From Pseudolysinimonas sp051954455 (GTDB lineage Bacteria; Actinomycetota; Actinomycetes; Actinomycetales; Microbacteriaceae): DNA of 64,000 nt. This document shows positions 47,616 to 56,613 of this stretch, piece after piece. The notes under the pieces were generated by a model. The model was given only the letters and a program-made list of their open reading frames with translations, had not been told where the DNA came from and made no database searches. A program made the translations under genes and the position numbers. The stretch covers positions 1 to 64,000 of the forward strand of contig NZ_JBQCHS010000015.1 in assembly GCF_051954455.1 (NCBI RefSeq). Reading direction: 5' to 3'. Within the stretch, counting starts at the first letter, position 1. Each line of letters starts with the position of its first letter.

Positions 47616-48613
47616 CACGGGGCGGCCCCCTCGGCGAGCGCGCGACCGAGCGACTCCTGGTCGCGCTCGGCGTGGTGCTGGCGCACGTAGAGCTGGAGGT
47701 CGGCGACGCGCTTGGCGTGCGCGGGGTCCATCGCGAGGGGCGCGGGACCGAGGGCGTGCCCCGCGCGGTCGATGATCTCCTCGCAGGCCGCCGCGACGGT
47801 CGCGCGGACGCGCTTGGCCAGGACCCGGGCGCCCGGCGCCGCGGCGTCGACCCGCTCGGCGGCCTCGGCGAGCGCACGACGCCCGTCCTCGAGGAGCTGG
47901 TCGATCCGTCCCAGGTGGGCGAGCAGGAAGGGGTTCGGCTTGGTCGCAGCGGCCGCGTGGACGCTCCGGCCGATGCCGATCGCGCCGCCGAACCAGCAGG
48001 CGGCGACGCCGATCGCGCCGTACTCGAAGCCGGGCCGGGCGAGGTACCACCCGTCGGCGCCGACCGGATCCGCCGGCACCGCATCGAACCGCACCGGACC
48101 GCTCGGCACCTCGACGAGCCCGCGCGCGGCCCAGGCGCCCGACTGGACGGCGACGCCGGGATGGCGCAGGTCGGCGGCGAACAGGCGTCGCGTGCCGCCG
48201 GCGTCGGCCGCGGTGACGAGGGCGCCGTCGAGGACGCCGGCGAGGGAGCACCAGGGCTTCGTGCCGGTGAGCGTCCAGCCGTCGGCGCCGGGCGTCGCGA
48301 GGAGCGGGTCCGGGCCGCCCTCGGCGGCGAAGACCCCCCACGCGCCGGCGGGAGCGTCGCGGCCCGCCTGGCGCAGGATCGCGACGGCGTCCCAGTGGGG
48401 CTCCACCGCGCGGGCGACGCCGAGATCGGCGGCGGCGAGCGAGGCGAGGGCCTCCCAGAGGTCGCGCGTCGCCCCGCCACCGGGCACGACGGCGTCGGCG
48501 GGTGCGGTCGTCGCGAACCGCAGCGCCTCGTCGATGTCGGGGGGCTCGGCGGCGATCGCGGCGGCGGTCAACGGTCCCGGGTCGGCCCCGACGAACGAGA
48601 CCGGGGTCAGCAC
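47612..48613 (-). CDS. acyl-CoA dehydrogenase-like protein
   Basis: A 333-residue protein with a weakened acyl-CoA dehydrogenase fold (family about 380). It has GTKPWCSLAGVLDGAL matching the GTK strand, and a C-terminal four-helix region with LLEDGRRALAEAAERV and QLYVRQHHAERDQESLG. The usual catalytic Glu motif (EGTNE-type) is not visible, so activity is doubtful. The GTG at 48613 has weak signals. It leads the operon with the PIG-L/methyltransferase fusion and glycosyltransferase. Confidence 0.8.
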   Translation of the reverse strand: MLTPVSFVGADPGPLTAAAIAAEPPDIDEALRFATTAPADAVVPGGGATRDLWEALASLAAADLGVARAVEPHWDAVAILRQAGRDAPAGAWGVFAAEGGPDPLLATPGADGWTLTGTKPWCSLAGVLDGALVTAADAGGTRRLFAADLRHPGVAVQSGAWAARGLVEVPSGPVRFDAVPADPVGADGWYLARPGFEYGAIGVAACWFGGAIGIGRSVHAAAATKPNPFLLAHLGRIDQLLEDGRRALAEAAERVDAAAPGARVLAKRVRATVAAACEEIIDRAGHALGPAPLAMDPAHAKRVADLQLYVRQHHAERDQESLGRALAEGAAPW

Positions 48614-48710
48614 GCGAGCCTCATCCCCCCACTGTTGCGGACCTCACCCTCGGCGGGCGCGGCTACCACGCGGCGTCCAGCAAGCACAGCGGTCTTGCCG
48701 GATCCGGCGA

Positions 48711-49133
48711 TCAGGGATGCGCCTCGTGCCCCGGCCGGCCGGCGCTGCGGTTCGCGTCCTTCATCTCGGCCTCCAGCAGGTGACGCGCTCCGTCGGCGAG
48801 CTCGTCGCGCGCGGCGCGCTCGAGCTCCCGGAAGAGCGCGAAGTAGCCGTCGTCGTACTCCTCGACGAGCTGGAAGGTCCACCGGCCCTGGATCACGTTG
48901 CGGCCGACCAGCTCCTCGTCGATCCGATCGGCGATCTCCGCGTGGCCGGCGTCGCGCAGCTTCGACACCGCCTCGCCGAGCGCGATGTCCGCGGCCCCGG
49001 TCAGACGGTGGAAGCCGTACAGCAGGCCGCGGGCGTGCTCGGCGGTCTCGAACGCCTCCGAGAGCTTGCCGAGGGCCTCGACCGTGGCGTCGTCGACGCC
49101 GGGGGGACGGGGGCGGACGGGTTCCTGGGTCAT
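48711..49133 (-). CDS. conserved hypothetical helical protein
   Basis: A 140-residue soluble, helix-rich, acidic protein (GKLSEAFETAEHARGLLYGF, then LVEEYDDGYFALFRELERAA). No catalytic motif or family is recognised; it resembles small actinobacterial proteins of unknown role. The ATG at 49133 has AAGGTGA 6 bases upstream. It is divergent from the PfpI gene 150 bp away. Confidence 0.7.
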   Translation of the reverse strand: MTQEPVRPRPPGVDDATVEALGKLSEAFETAEHARGLLYGFHRLTGAADIALGEAVSKLRDAGHAEIADRIDEELVGRNVIQGRWTFQLVEEYDDGYFALFRELERAARDELADGARHLLEAEMKDANRSAGRPGHEAHP

Positions 49134-49283
49134 GGGATCACCTTGGCTCGATCCGCCCCGGCCGGCGGCGGATTCCGGCCGACTCGCAGCCGGCGACCTG
49201 GGAGCCACGTGCTCGTCGCGCGCCGACGCGGATCGAGCGCGTCGACTGGGACGACGACATCCCGTTGATCCGAGGAGGACGAC

Positions 49284-49844
49284 ATGGCACAGCTCGACGG
49301 CAAGCGCATCGCGATCGTGACCAGCAACAGCGGCGTGGAGGAGGCGGAGCTCGCGAGCCCGCGGCAGGCCGTGATCGACGCGGGCGGCGAGGCGGTGCTG
49401 CTCGCGCCCGAGGCGGGCGAGGTCCGCACCCTGGTGCACGACGAGGACCCCGGCGAGAGCTTCACCGCCGACCGGCCGGTGGCGGGCGCCGATCCGGCGG
49501 AGTTCGACGGCCTCATCCTCCCCGGCGGCACGCTGAACGCCGACAAGCTCCGGCTCGACGAGGACGCGATCGCGTTCGTCGACGCGGTCATCCGGGCCGG
49601 CAAGCCGGTCGCGGCCATATGCCACGGCCCGTGGGCGCTCGTCGAGTCCGGGCGGCTCGTCGGCAAGACGCTCACGAGCTTCCCGTCGCTGCAGACCGAC
49701 ATCGAGAACGCCGGCGCGCAGTGGGTCGACGAGGAGGTGCACGTCGACCGCGAGGACGGCTGGACGCTCGTCACCTCCCGCAACCCCGGCGACCTCGACG
49801 CGTTCGGCCGGGAGCTCGTCGCCGCGTTCGGGGGTGCCGCATGA
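49284..49844 (+). CDS. PfpI/DJ-1-type class I glutamine amidotransferase-like protein
   Basis: A 186-residue DJ-1/PfpI-fold protein with the nucleophile elbow AAICHGPWALVE (Cys113, His114) and GLILPGGTLNADKL. Relatives are stress-induced glyoxalases or deglycases; the precise activity is unclear. The ATG at 49284 follows an excellent AGGAGGAC. It overlaps the acidic miniprotein gene by 4 bp. Confidence 0.92.
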   Translation: MAQLDGKRIAIVTSNSGVEEAELASPRQAVIDAGGEAVLLAPEAGEVRTLVHDEDPGESFTADRPVAGADPAEFDGLILPGGTLNADKLRLDEDAIAFVDAVIRAGKPVAAICHGPWALVESGRLVGKTLTSFPSLQTDIENAGAQWVDEEVHVDREDGWTLVTSRNPGDLDAFGRELVAAFGGAA

Positions 49845-50092
49845 GCGACCCGGCCGGCACCCAGGGCGGCGACCTCTCCGACGACGACCAGCTGCGGAAG
49901 GACCGCAGCTACTCGCCGTCGAGCGGGCGGGAGACCGATGCGATGCAGAACGACCCCGAGGAGTCGAATGCGGCACGCGACGCGGGCGACCGCGTGCAGG
50001 CCCTCCCCGGCACCGGCGGCCCGGACGACGTCGGCGACGTCGACGTGCCGGACGACGAAGTGAACATGCCGCGCGACGAGGGGACACACTGA
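49841..50092 (+). CDS. acidic disordered protein between PfpI and alcohol dehydrogenase genes
   Basis: An 83-residue, highly acidic and hydrophilic protein (GGDLSDDDQLRKDRSYSPSS, then DDVGDVDVPDDEVNMPRDEG). It has no predicted fold. It overlaps PfpI by 4 bp and the alcohol dehydrogenase by 1 bp, so it is translated with both. It resembles the stress-linked small acidic proteins seen elsewhere in this window; function unknown. Confidence 0.8.
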   Translation: MSDPAGTQGGDLSDDDQLRKDRSYSPSSGRETDAMQNDPEESNAARDAGDRVQALPGTGGPDDVGDVDVPDDEVNMPRDEGTH

Positions 50093-51267
50093 TGAAGGCG
50101 CTGACCTGGCAGGCGAACCGGAAGGTCGAGACGATCGAGGTGCCGGATCCCCGGATCGGGGAGCCGACCGATGCGATCGTGCGGATCACCTCCACGGCGA
50201 TCTGCGGCTCCGACCTGCACCTCCTGGGCGTGCTCGGACCGTTCCTCGACAAGGGCGACGTGCTGGGCCACGAGCCGATGGGCGTCGTGGTCGAGACCGG
50301 GAGCGCCGTCGCGGACCTCGCGGTCGGCGACCGGGTCGTGATCCCGTTCGTCATCGCGTGCGGCGAGTGCTACCAGTGCCGCCGCGGCATGACGAGCCAG
50401 TGCGAGACGACGCGGACGCCCGGTCAGGACACGGGTGCGTCGCTCTACGGCTACACGCAGCTCTACGGCAGCGTGCCCGGCGGCCAGGCCGAGTACCTGC
50501 GCGTCCGGCTCGCGGATCGCAACGCCATCAAGGTGGGCGCGGAGCTGCCCGACGAACGCTATCTGTTCCTCAGCGACATCCTCCCGACCGCATGGCAGGG
50601 CGTGCAGTACGCGGGGGTGCCGGAGGGCGGGTCGCTCACCGTGCTCGGCCTCGGCCCCGTCGGGCAGTTCGCCTCGCGGATCGGCAGGCACCTCGGCTAC
50701 GACGTCGTCGCGGTCGACCCGGTGCCGGAGCGCCGCGCGATGGCCGAACGCCACGGCGTGGCGACACTCGACCTCGACGACCACGTGGCGGAGGCGGTGC
50801 TCGACCTCACCGACGGGCGCGGCCCGCACGGCGTCGTCGACGCGGTGGGGATGGAGGCGCACGGCAACCCGGTCGCCGCTTTCACGCAGCACGCGGCCGG
50901 CCTCCTGCCCGATGCGATCGCGCAGAAGCTCATGCAGACGGCCGGCACCGACCGGCTCGCGGCGATGATGATGGCGTTCGACCTCGTGCAGCGCGGTGGC
51001 ACCGTGTCGCTCAGCGGCGTCTACGGCGGCGTCGGCGATCCGCTGCCGATGCTCAACCTGTTCGACAAGCAGGTGACGATCCGCATGGGGCAGTGCAACG
51101 TTCAGCGCTGGGCACCGGAGCTGCTGCCGCTCGTGGAGGACCCGTCCGATCCGCTCGGCACGGAGGACCTCGTCACGCACCACGGCTCGCTCGACGAGGC
51201 GCCGGACCTCTACGCCGCCTTCCGCGATAAGCAGGACGGCTGCGTGAAGGTCGTGCTGAACCCCTGA
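50092..51267 (+). CDS. zinc-dependent alcohol dehydrogenase (glutathione-independent formaldehyde-dehydrogenase-like)
   Basis: A 391-residue medium-chain dehydrogenase. The catalytic zinc ligands are in TAICGSDLHL and LGHEPMGVV, a structural-zinc cluster CGECYQCRRGMTSQC is present, and the Rossmann motif is LGLGPVGQFASRIG. The long C-terminal insertion (about 255-285) matches the group sometimes called formaldehyde- or threonine-dehydrogenase-like ADH. It is the third gene of a stress-type operon with PfpI. The substrate is probably an aldehyde or alcohol. Confidence 0.92.
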   Translation: MKALTWQANRKVETIEVPDPRIGEPTDAIVRITSTAICGSDLHLLGVLGPFLDKGDVLGHEPMGVVVETGSAVADLAVGDRVVIPFVIACGECYQCRRGMTSQCETTRTPGQDTGASLYGYTQLYGSVPGGQAEYLRVRLADRNAIKVGAELPDERYLFLSDILPTAWQGVQYAGVPEGGSLTVLGLGPVGQFASRIGRHLGYDVVAVDPVPERRAMAERHGVATLDLDDHVAEAVLDLTDGRGPHGVVDAVGMEAHGNPVAAFTQHAAGLLPDAIAQKLMQTAGTDRLAAMMMAFDLVQRGGTVSLSGVYGGVGDPLPMLNLFDKQVTIRMGQCNVQRWAPELLPLVEDPSDPLGTEDLVTHHGSLDEAPDLYAAFRDKQDGCVKVVLNP

Positions 51268-51283
51268 GGTGACGGCGGCGGGG

Positions 51284-51718
51284 TCAGCGGACGCGGCGCA
51301 GCAGCGCCAGGGTCACTCCGAACACGAGGTGCGCCCGGAAGAGGTGGCGCGCCCGCTCCGTGTCACGATGCGCAGGCGGGAGAACGCCGAGGGCGGGGGC
51401 GACGACCTCGTATCCGAGTGCCCAGAGCCCGACCCCCGCGGCGAGCGAGGTCGGCAGCCCGGTGAGGCGAAGCAGGACCGCGAGTGCACCTCCGCTCGCG
51501 CCGATACCGAGGTGCAGAGCGGTCGCGGCCGCCGAGATGCGCTCGTCCGACCAGCCGGGGCGGAAGCGTCGCACGATCCGCGCCGGCGGCGCCTCCCCGA
51601 TCGCCTCCCGGCTCTCGCCGGAGAGCATGTATTCGCTCATGACGACCGTCGCGAGGACGCCCGCGGCCATCGCGCTCGCCAGGCCGTCGCGTCGCCGGGT
51701 CCGATCACGAACGCTCAC
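51284..51718 (-). CDS. hypothetical membrane protein
   Basis: A 144-residue protein with about three hydrophobic spans (about 13-30, 63-85 and 88-108) and a basic C-terminus (RARHLFRAHLVFGVTLALLR). No family is recognised. Start: the upstream GATAAT (minus strand, 51731-51726) overlaps an ATG at 51727 and lies 7 bases before the GTG at 51718, so the latter is preferred. It is convergent with the alcohol dehydrogenase. Confidence 0.65.
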   Translation of the reverse strand: MSVRDRTRRRDGLASAMAAGVLATVVMSEYMLSGESREAIGEAPPARIVRRFRPGWSDERISAAATALHLGIGASGGALAVLLRLTGLPTSLAAGVGLWALGYEVVAPALGVLPPAHRDTERARHLFRAHLVFGVTLALLRRVR

Positions 51719-51843
51719 CATCCCCATTATCCGAGCCCGTCCACCTGCGGAGCGCCGGAGCAGCGGCTGGACGTCGCGTCCGAGACCGCTCCGACGACGG
51801 ACGGGCCTGCCTACCGTCGAGCCATCCGACGAGAGGAAGACAC

Positions 51844-52317
51844 ATGAGCACCGTGGAGAAGTCGATCGACGTCGACGTGCCGATCACCGCCGCGTACAAC
51901 CAGTGGACGCGGTTCGAGGAGTTCCCCGAGTTCCTCGGGGGCGTCGAGGAGGTCACCCAGCAGGACGACACCCACCTGCACTGGAAGGTCAAGGTCGGCG
52001 GGGTCGAGCGCGAGTTCGATGCCGAGGTGACCGAGCAGCACCCCGACGAGCGCGTCGCGTGGAAGTCCACCGACGGCGAGGCGCACGCGGGTGTCGTGAC
52101 GTTCCACCGACTCGACGACGCGAAGACCCGCGTGACCGTGCAGATGGACTGGAAGCCGGAGGGCTTCGTCGAGAAGGTCGGCGCGGCGCTGCAGGTGGAC
52201 GACATCCAGATCGGCCGCGACCTCGGGCGCTACAAGGACCTCGTCGAGGGCAAGGGCCGTATCGGCGACGGCTGGCGCGGCGAGGTCGACCGCGCGCCGG
52301 ACGCCACCGGCAACTGA
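51844..52317 (+). CDS. SRPBCC-family (polyketide cyclase/START-like) protein
   Basis: A 157-residue single-domain SRPBCC protein. It starts VEKSIDVDVPITAAYNQWTR with FEEFPEFLGGVEEV, then WKVKVGGVEREFDAEVTEQ, and ends in a long amphipathic helix (QIGRDLGRYKDLVEG). It could bind a hydrophobic ligand. It has GAGAGGAAG before the ATG and a TACCGT -10 candidate about 28 bases upstream. Related actinobacterial proteins are stress-linked; function unknown. Confidence 0.88.
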   Translation: MSTVEKSIDVDVPITAAYNQWTRFEEFPEFLGGVEEVTQQDDTHLHWKVKVGGVEREFDAEVTEQHPDERVAWKSTDGEAHAGVVTFHRLDDAKTRVTVQMDWKPEGFVEKVGAALQVDDIQIGRDLGRYKDLVEGKGRIGDGWRGEVDRAPDATGN

Positions 52318-52325
52318 TCGTCGGC

Positions 52326-52362
52326 GACGAGGGGGAGGGTGCGTGGCGCCCTCCCCCTCGTC
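52326..52362. terminator. bidirectional hairpin between convergent genes
   Basis: A 14-bp perfect stem, GACGAGGGGGAGGG paired with 52349-52362, loop of 9 bases. It starts 8 bases after the SRPBCC stop and ends 7 bases before the permease stop, so it can terminate both. Confidence 0.8.
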
Positions 52363-52368
52363 ATGCCG

Positions 52369-53709
52369 TCAGGAGTCGCGGCGGCGGCGCTCGACCAGAC
52401 GCGCGATCAAGAAGAGCGCGACGCCGACCACGAGCACGATGGCCGCGAAGAGCCACACCAGCGGCTTCTGCTGCGTGAGCAGCCCGACGCACGACGCGAT
52501 CCCGAGCACCGGGATCGCCCGCCACACCCGGAAGTGCCGGTGCTCGACCCGATCGCGCCGCAGCACCAGCACCGCGACGTTCACGGCGATGAAGACGAAC
52601 AGCAGCAAGAGAACGACCGTCGATGCCAGGGTGGCGAGATCGCCCACCAGGACGAGGATCATCGCGATCGCGGTCGTCGCGACGATCGCGACCCACGGCG
52701 TCCGCCGCCCGGGGAGCACGCGCGACAGCACCGACGGGAGCAGCCCCTGCTCCGCCATCCCGTACGTCACCCGGCTCGCCATGATCATCGTGAGCAGCGC
52801 GCCGTTCGCGACCGCGATCAGCGCGATGAGGCTGAACAGCCAGGTCGGGATCGCCACCCCCGTCGCGCCGACGACCGCGAGCAGCGGGCCCGACGACCTG
52901 CCGAGCGCCGACGGCGGCAGCGCGATCGACGACGCGAGGCCCACGAGCACGTACACGACGCCGGTGGTGATGAGCGCCCCGAACAGCGCGCGCGGGTAGA
53001 CCCGCGACGGGTGCTTGACCTCCTCGGCGACGTTGGCCGAGGTCTCGAAGCCGACGAACGAGTAGAACGCGATGATCGCCGCGCCCAGCACGCCGATCGC
53101 GGGGCTCACGTCGGCACGGAACTCGCCGACCCGCCCGAGGTCGCCGCCCCCGCCGCCGATCATCACCCCGACGGTGACGACCACGAGCACGAGGCCGCTG
53201 ACCTCGATGATCGTCATGACGACGTTCGAGCCCACCGACTCCCGGATGCCCCGGGCGTCGAGCGCCCCGACCACGGCGAGGAACACGATCGCCGCGACGA
53301 CCGACGGCACGTGCAGGAACGTCTGGAGGTAGTCGCCCGCGAACGCCAGGGCGAGCCCCGCCGCGCTCACGACCCCGGCGGAGAGCATGCAGAACCCCAC
53401 GAGGAACGAGACGATCGGCACCTTGAACGCCCGCTCGGCGAAGATCGCCGCGCCGCCCGCCTTCGGGTACTTCGTCACCAGCTCGGCGTAGGAGCCGGCC
53501 GTGAAGAGCGCCATCACGAGAGCGAGCACGAGCGGTGCCCAGAGCGCTCCGCCGACCTCCTTCGACAGCGTGCCCATGAGCGCGTAGATGCCGGCGCCGA
53601 GCACGTCGCCCAGGATGAACAGGAAGAGCATCGGGCCGGTGATGCCCTGCTTCAGCTTGGATCCGGACCGCGGCGCGGCGTCGGCGGGGGCATCGGAGGG
53701 TGCGGTCAT
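52369..53709 (-). CDS. APC-family amino acid permease
   Basis: A 446-residue transporter with about 12 spans. The first helix has the unwound glycine motif DVLGAGIYALMG, and helix 6 has AAIIAFYSFVGFETSANVAEEV, with SRVYPRALFGAL. This is the APC superfamily, cationic amino acid or general permease type. The C-terminus is short and basic. The ATG at 53709 follows TACGGT by exactly 6 bases. Substrate not deducible. Confidence 0.9.
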   Translation of the reverse strand: MTAPSDAPADAAPRSGSKLKQGITGPMLFLFILGDVLGAGIYALMGTLSKEVGGALWAPLVLALVMALFTAGSYAELVTKYPKAGGAAIFAERAFKVPIVSFLVGFCMLSAGVVSAAGLALAFAGDYLQTFLHVPSVVAAIVFLAVVGALDARGIRESVGSNVVMTIIEVSGLVLVVVTVGVMIGGGGGDLGRVGEFRADVSPAIGVLGAAIIAFYSFVGFETSANVAEEVKHPSRVYPRALFGALITTGVVYVLVGLASSIALPPSALGRSSGPLLAVVGATGVAIPTWLFSLIALIAVANGALLTMIMASRVTYGMAEQGLLPSVLSRVLPGRRTPWVAIVATTAIAMILVLVGDLATLASTVVLLLLFVFIAVNVAVLVLRRDRVEHRHFRVWRAIPVLGIASCVGLLTQQKPLVWLFAAIVLVVGVALFLIARLVERRRRDS

Positions 53710-53715
53710 GCGCCG

Positions 53716-53721
53716 ACCGTA
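53716..53721 (-). promoter_or_regulatory. leaderless -10 TACGGT for the amino acid permease
   Basis: Minus-strand TACGGT, spacer CGGCGC, then the ATG at 53709. Confidence 0.7.
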
Positions 53722-53773
53722 CGGATGCTCCGACGCATCGCCCTCCGACGTCCAGGCAACGCGCCGGCCCGCC

Positions 53774-53800
53774 TCGCGCGTCGCGCGTCGCGCGTCGCGC
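53774..53800. repeat. heptanucleotide tandem repeat (TCGCGCG)
   Basis: Almost four copies of the 7-base unit TCGCGCG in a row, about 55 bp upstream of the permease -10. Not in any gene. It could be slippage-prone. Confidence 0.8.
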
Positions 53801-53851
53801 CCGATCGCGCAACCCCTGGACCTCGCCCGCGATCCGGAGGAGCGTGAACGG

Positions 53852-54010
53852 ATGAGCGACCACGAGGGCCCCGCCATCGCACGATCCGACGACACCTTGG
53901 AGGACGCGGGAACCCCGTCGCCCGCCGAGGAGGACGCGGCGCGCGCCGAAGAGGGGCACCACGACCCCGCGAGCAGCGAGGACACCACCTCGGGCGGCTC
54001 CGCCGACTGA
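53852..54010 (+). CDS. small acidic disordered protein
   Basis: A 52-residue acidic protein (RSDDTLEDAGTPSPAEEDAA, then EEGHHDPASSEDTTSGGSAD), with no hydrophobic core. The ATG at 53852 has GGAGGAG about 10 bases upstream. It belongs to the set of acidic miniproteins in this window; no family is recognised. A gene call on composition and ribosome site only. Confidence 0.55.
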   Translation: MSDHEGPAIARSDDTLEDAGTPSPAEEDAARAEEGHHDPASSEDTTSGGSAD

Positions 54011-54057
54011 GGCCGACCCATCCGGCGAGCACCGGTCGGACGGGCGAGGATGGCGGG

Positions 54058-54426
54058 GTGACCCCCGACGAGCTCCGCGCGTGGCACGCCGACTACCTCG
54101 ACGCGTGCAACCGCCACGACCTCGTCGCGATCCGCGGGTTCGTGGCCCCGGCCGTGCGGCGCGCGCACCTGCCGGGAGGGGGCGACGCGTGGGTCGCCGA
54201 CCTCGACGAGCTGTTCCGGGCGTTCCCCGACTTCCGCTGGAAGCGCGTCGCGCTCCTCGTCGAGGGTGACCGGATCGCGGTGCATCTGCGCGCAGGCGGC
54301 ACCCACCGGGCGAGCGGGCGCCACGTCAACGTCGCCGAGTTCGGCATCCTCCGCGTCGCCGACGGCCGCATCACCGAGTACGCCGGAGCCCCGGGCGCGA
54401 CCGATCTGATCGCCTCGGTCGCCTGA
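54058..54426 (+). CDS. SnoaL-like polyketide cyclase-family protein
   Basis: A 122-residue alpha+beta-barrel SnoaL-fold protein. It starts LRAWHADYLDACNRHDLVAI, with LDELFRAFPDFRWKRVALLV and a C-terminal NVAEFGILRVADGRITEYAG, the ester-cyclase-type pattern. The GTG at 54058 has GAGGAT 6 bases upstream. It overlaps the DksA-like gene by 1 bp. Ligand or reaction unknown. Confidence 0.88.
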   Translation: MTPDELRAWHADYLDACNRHDLVAIRGFVAPAVRRAHLPGGGDAWVADLDELFRAFPDFRWKRVALLVEGDRIAVHLRAGGTHRASGRHVNVAEFGILRVADGRITEYAGAPGATDLIASVA

Positions 54427-54776
54427 TGGACGCCGCCGCCGCGCGCGCGCTCGTCGATCGCCGCCGCCGCGAGATCGCGGAGCGGCTCGCCGACGTCGAC
54501 CGCCGGCTCGTGGAAGTGCGCGCCGCGCGCGGCGACTGGACGGACGAGGAGCACGATCCGGAGGGCTTCGCCCTCACCCACGAGTGGTCGCAGGCGGCCG
54601 GGAGCCGCGCGCGTTTCGAGGGAGTGCTCCGAGAGCTCGATGCGGCCGCCGCGCGCATCGACGACGGCGGGTACGGGGTGTGCGTCGTCTGCGGGAGGCC
54701 GATCCCCGACGCGCAGCTGGAACTCCAGCCGGAGCGCACCCGGTGCGTGGCCTGCGTCGACCGACGACGGCGGTGA
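54426..54776 (+). CDS. TraR/DksA-type zinc-finger protein
   Basis: A 116-residue protein: an N-terminal coiled coil (about 5-75) and a C-terminal C4 zinc finger (VCVVCGRPIP and RCVACVDRR). This is the short DksA/TraR layout, which binds the RNA polymerase secondary channel in proteobacteria; actinobacterial relatives are general-stress proteins. The acidic tip residues of true DksA are not evident. The ATG overlaps the SnoaL-like stop by 1 bp (TGATG). A strong terminator follows. Confidence 0.9.
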   Translation: MDAAAARALVDRRRREIAERLADVDRRLVEVRAARGDWTDEEHDPEGFALTHEWSQAAGSRARFEGVLRELDAAAARIDDGGYGVCVVCGRPIPDAQLELQPERTRCVACVDRRRR

Positions 54777-54778
54777 GC

Positions 54779-54818
54779 GGCGGGGACCCGCAGGGATCAG
54801 GGATCTGGGGTCCCCGCC
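54779..54818 (+). terminator. hairpin after the DksA-like gene
   Basis: An 11-bp stem, GGCGGGGACCC (54779-54789) with 54808-54818, loop of 18 bases, starting 3 bases after the stop codon. Confidence 0.75.
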
Positions 54819-55058
54819 TGGGCCCGGTAACCAGCCGGACCTTCGAGCGACCCTAGGTGCTCCCTGGCTCGAACGGAAGTAGACGAGGGGGTGATCGACG
54901 GAGGGGCGTCATCCCCTGGAAGACGTCCCCCCGCCGACGGCGACGGGTGAGGCCGCCTCGGTCATCCGCTCGGTGTCCTGGCTCCGATCGGCCCTGATCC
55001 TGACCGTTCCCTCAGGTCTAGGCGAATCGGACGCACGCGTCAAGGAATCCTCGGTCTT
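54819..55058. other. gene-poor stretch of lower GC
   Basis: This 240-base stretch has visibly more A/T than its surroundings and no protein-like frame. It includes CCCTAGGTGC and several partial inverted repeats. No tRNA cloverleaf or attachment core could be recognised. With the orphan gene beside it, it may be the trace of an inserted element. Confidence 0.45.
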
Positions 55059-55274
55059 TCAGGAGACCGCCAGGCGCGCTCCCGTTCGCTCGATGATCGA
55101 GCTGGCGATCTTGAGCGACGGGTAGTCGCCGAGCCACCAGCCTTTGGAGTCGCGGGCGCGGAAGCGGGGGCCGAACGATTCGACGCATCCGAGGTAGGTG
55201 CCGCCGGCGGAGCCCGACCAGAAGTCGGAGCCGGCGAGACCCCAGGAGGTGAGGGTCAAGGGGATGATGGCCAT
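55059..55274 (-). CDS. orphan small hypothetical protein
   Basis: A 71-residue protein (MAIIPLTLTSWGLAGSDFWS, then YLGCVESFGPRFRARDSKGW, then a terminal helix SLKIASSIIERTGARLAV). It is unusually rich in Trp, Ser and Phe and lower in Ala than neighbouring proteins, with less GC-biased codons. The ATG at 55274 has GAGG 5 bases upstream. No family is recognised; it may be a horizontally acquired or phage-derived gene or a fragment. Confidence 0.5.
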   Translation of the reverse strand: MAIIPLTLTSWGLAGSDFWSGSAGGTYLGCVESFGPRFRARDSKGWWLGDYPSLKIASSIIERTGARLAVS

Positions 55275-55452
55275 GTCGGCCTCGATTCCTGCCGCGCGCG
55301 GTGTCTTCGCACGGGCTGCTCTTCGCCGAGAAACCGGGACGTCCTCCGAACGCCGGCAGATCGCCGGGGTGTTGGGGAGGCCGTCCACGTCAAACGGAAC
55401 TCGACTCCCAGAACTTTACGTGCCTGAACGAACGCCGTGCAGGGGTTGACTT
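55275..55452. other. intergenic stretch upstream of the orphan gene
   Basis: About 180 bases with no gene. Codon-like order is lost and A/T runs such as GAACTTTACG occur that are rare in the window. It separates the orphan gene from the thiolase end. No promoter could be fitted. Confidence 0.4.

Positions 55453-56609
<1,157 letters not shown>

Positions 56610-56613
<4 letters not shown>

Noticed and set aside
54819..55058. tRNA gene or phage attachment site in the lower-GC stretch
   Set aside because: No cloverleaf arms or TPsiC loop could be drawn, and no direct repeat at the edges was found.
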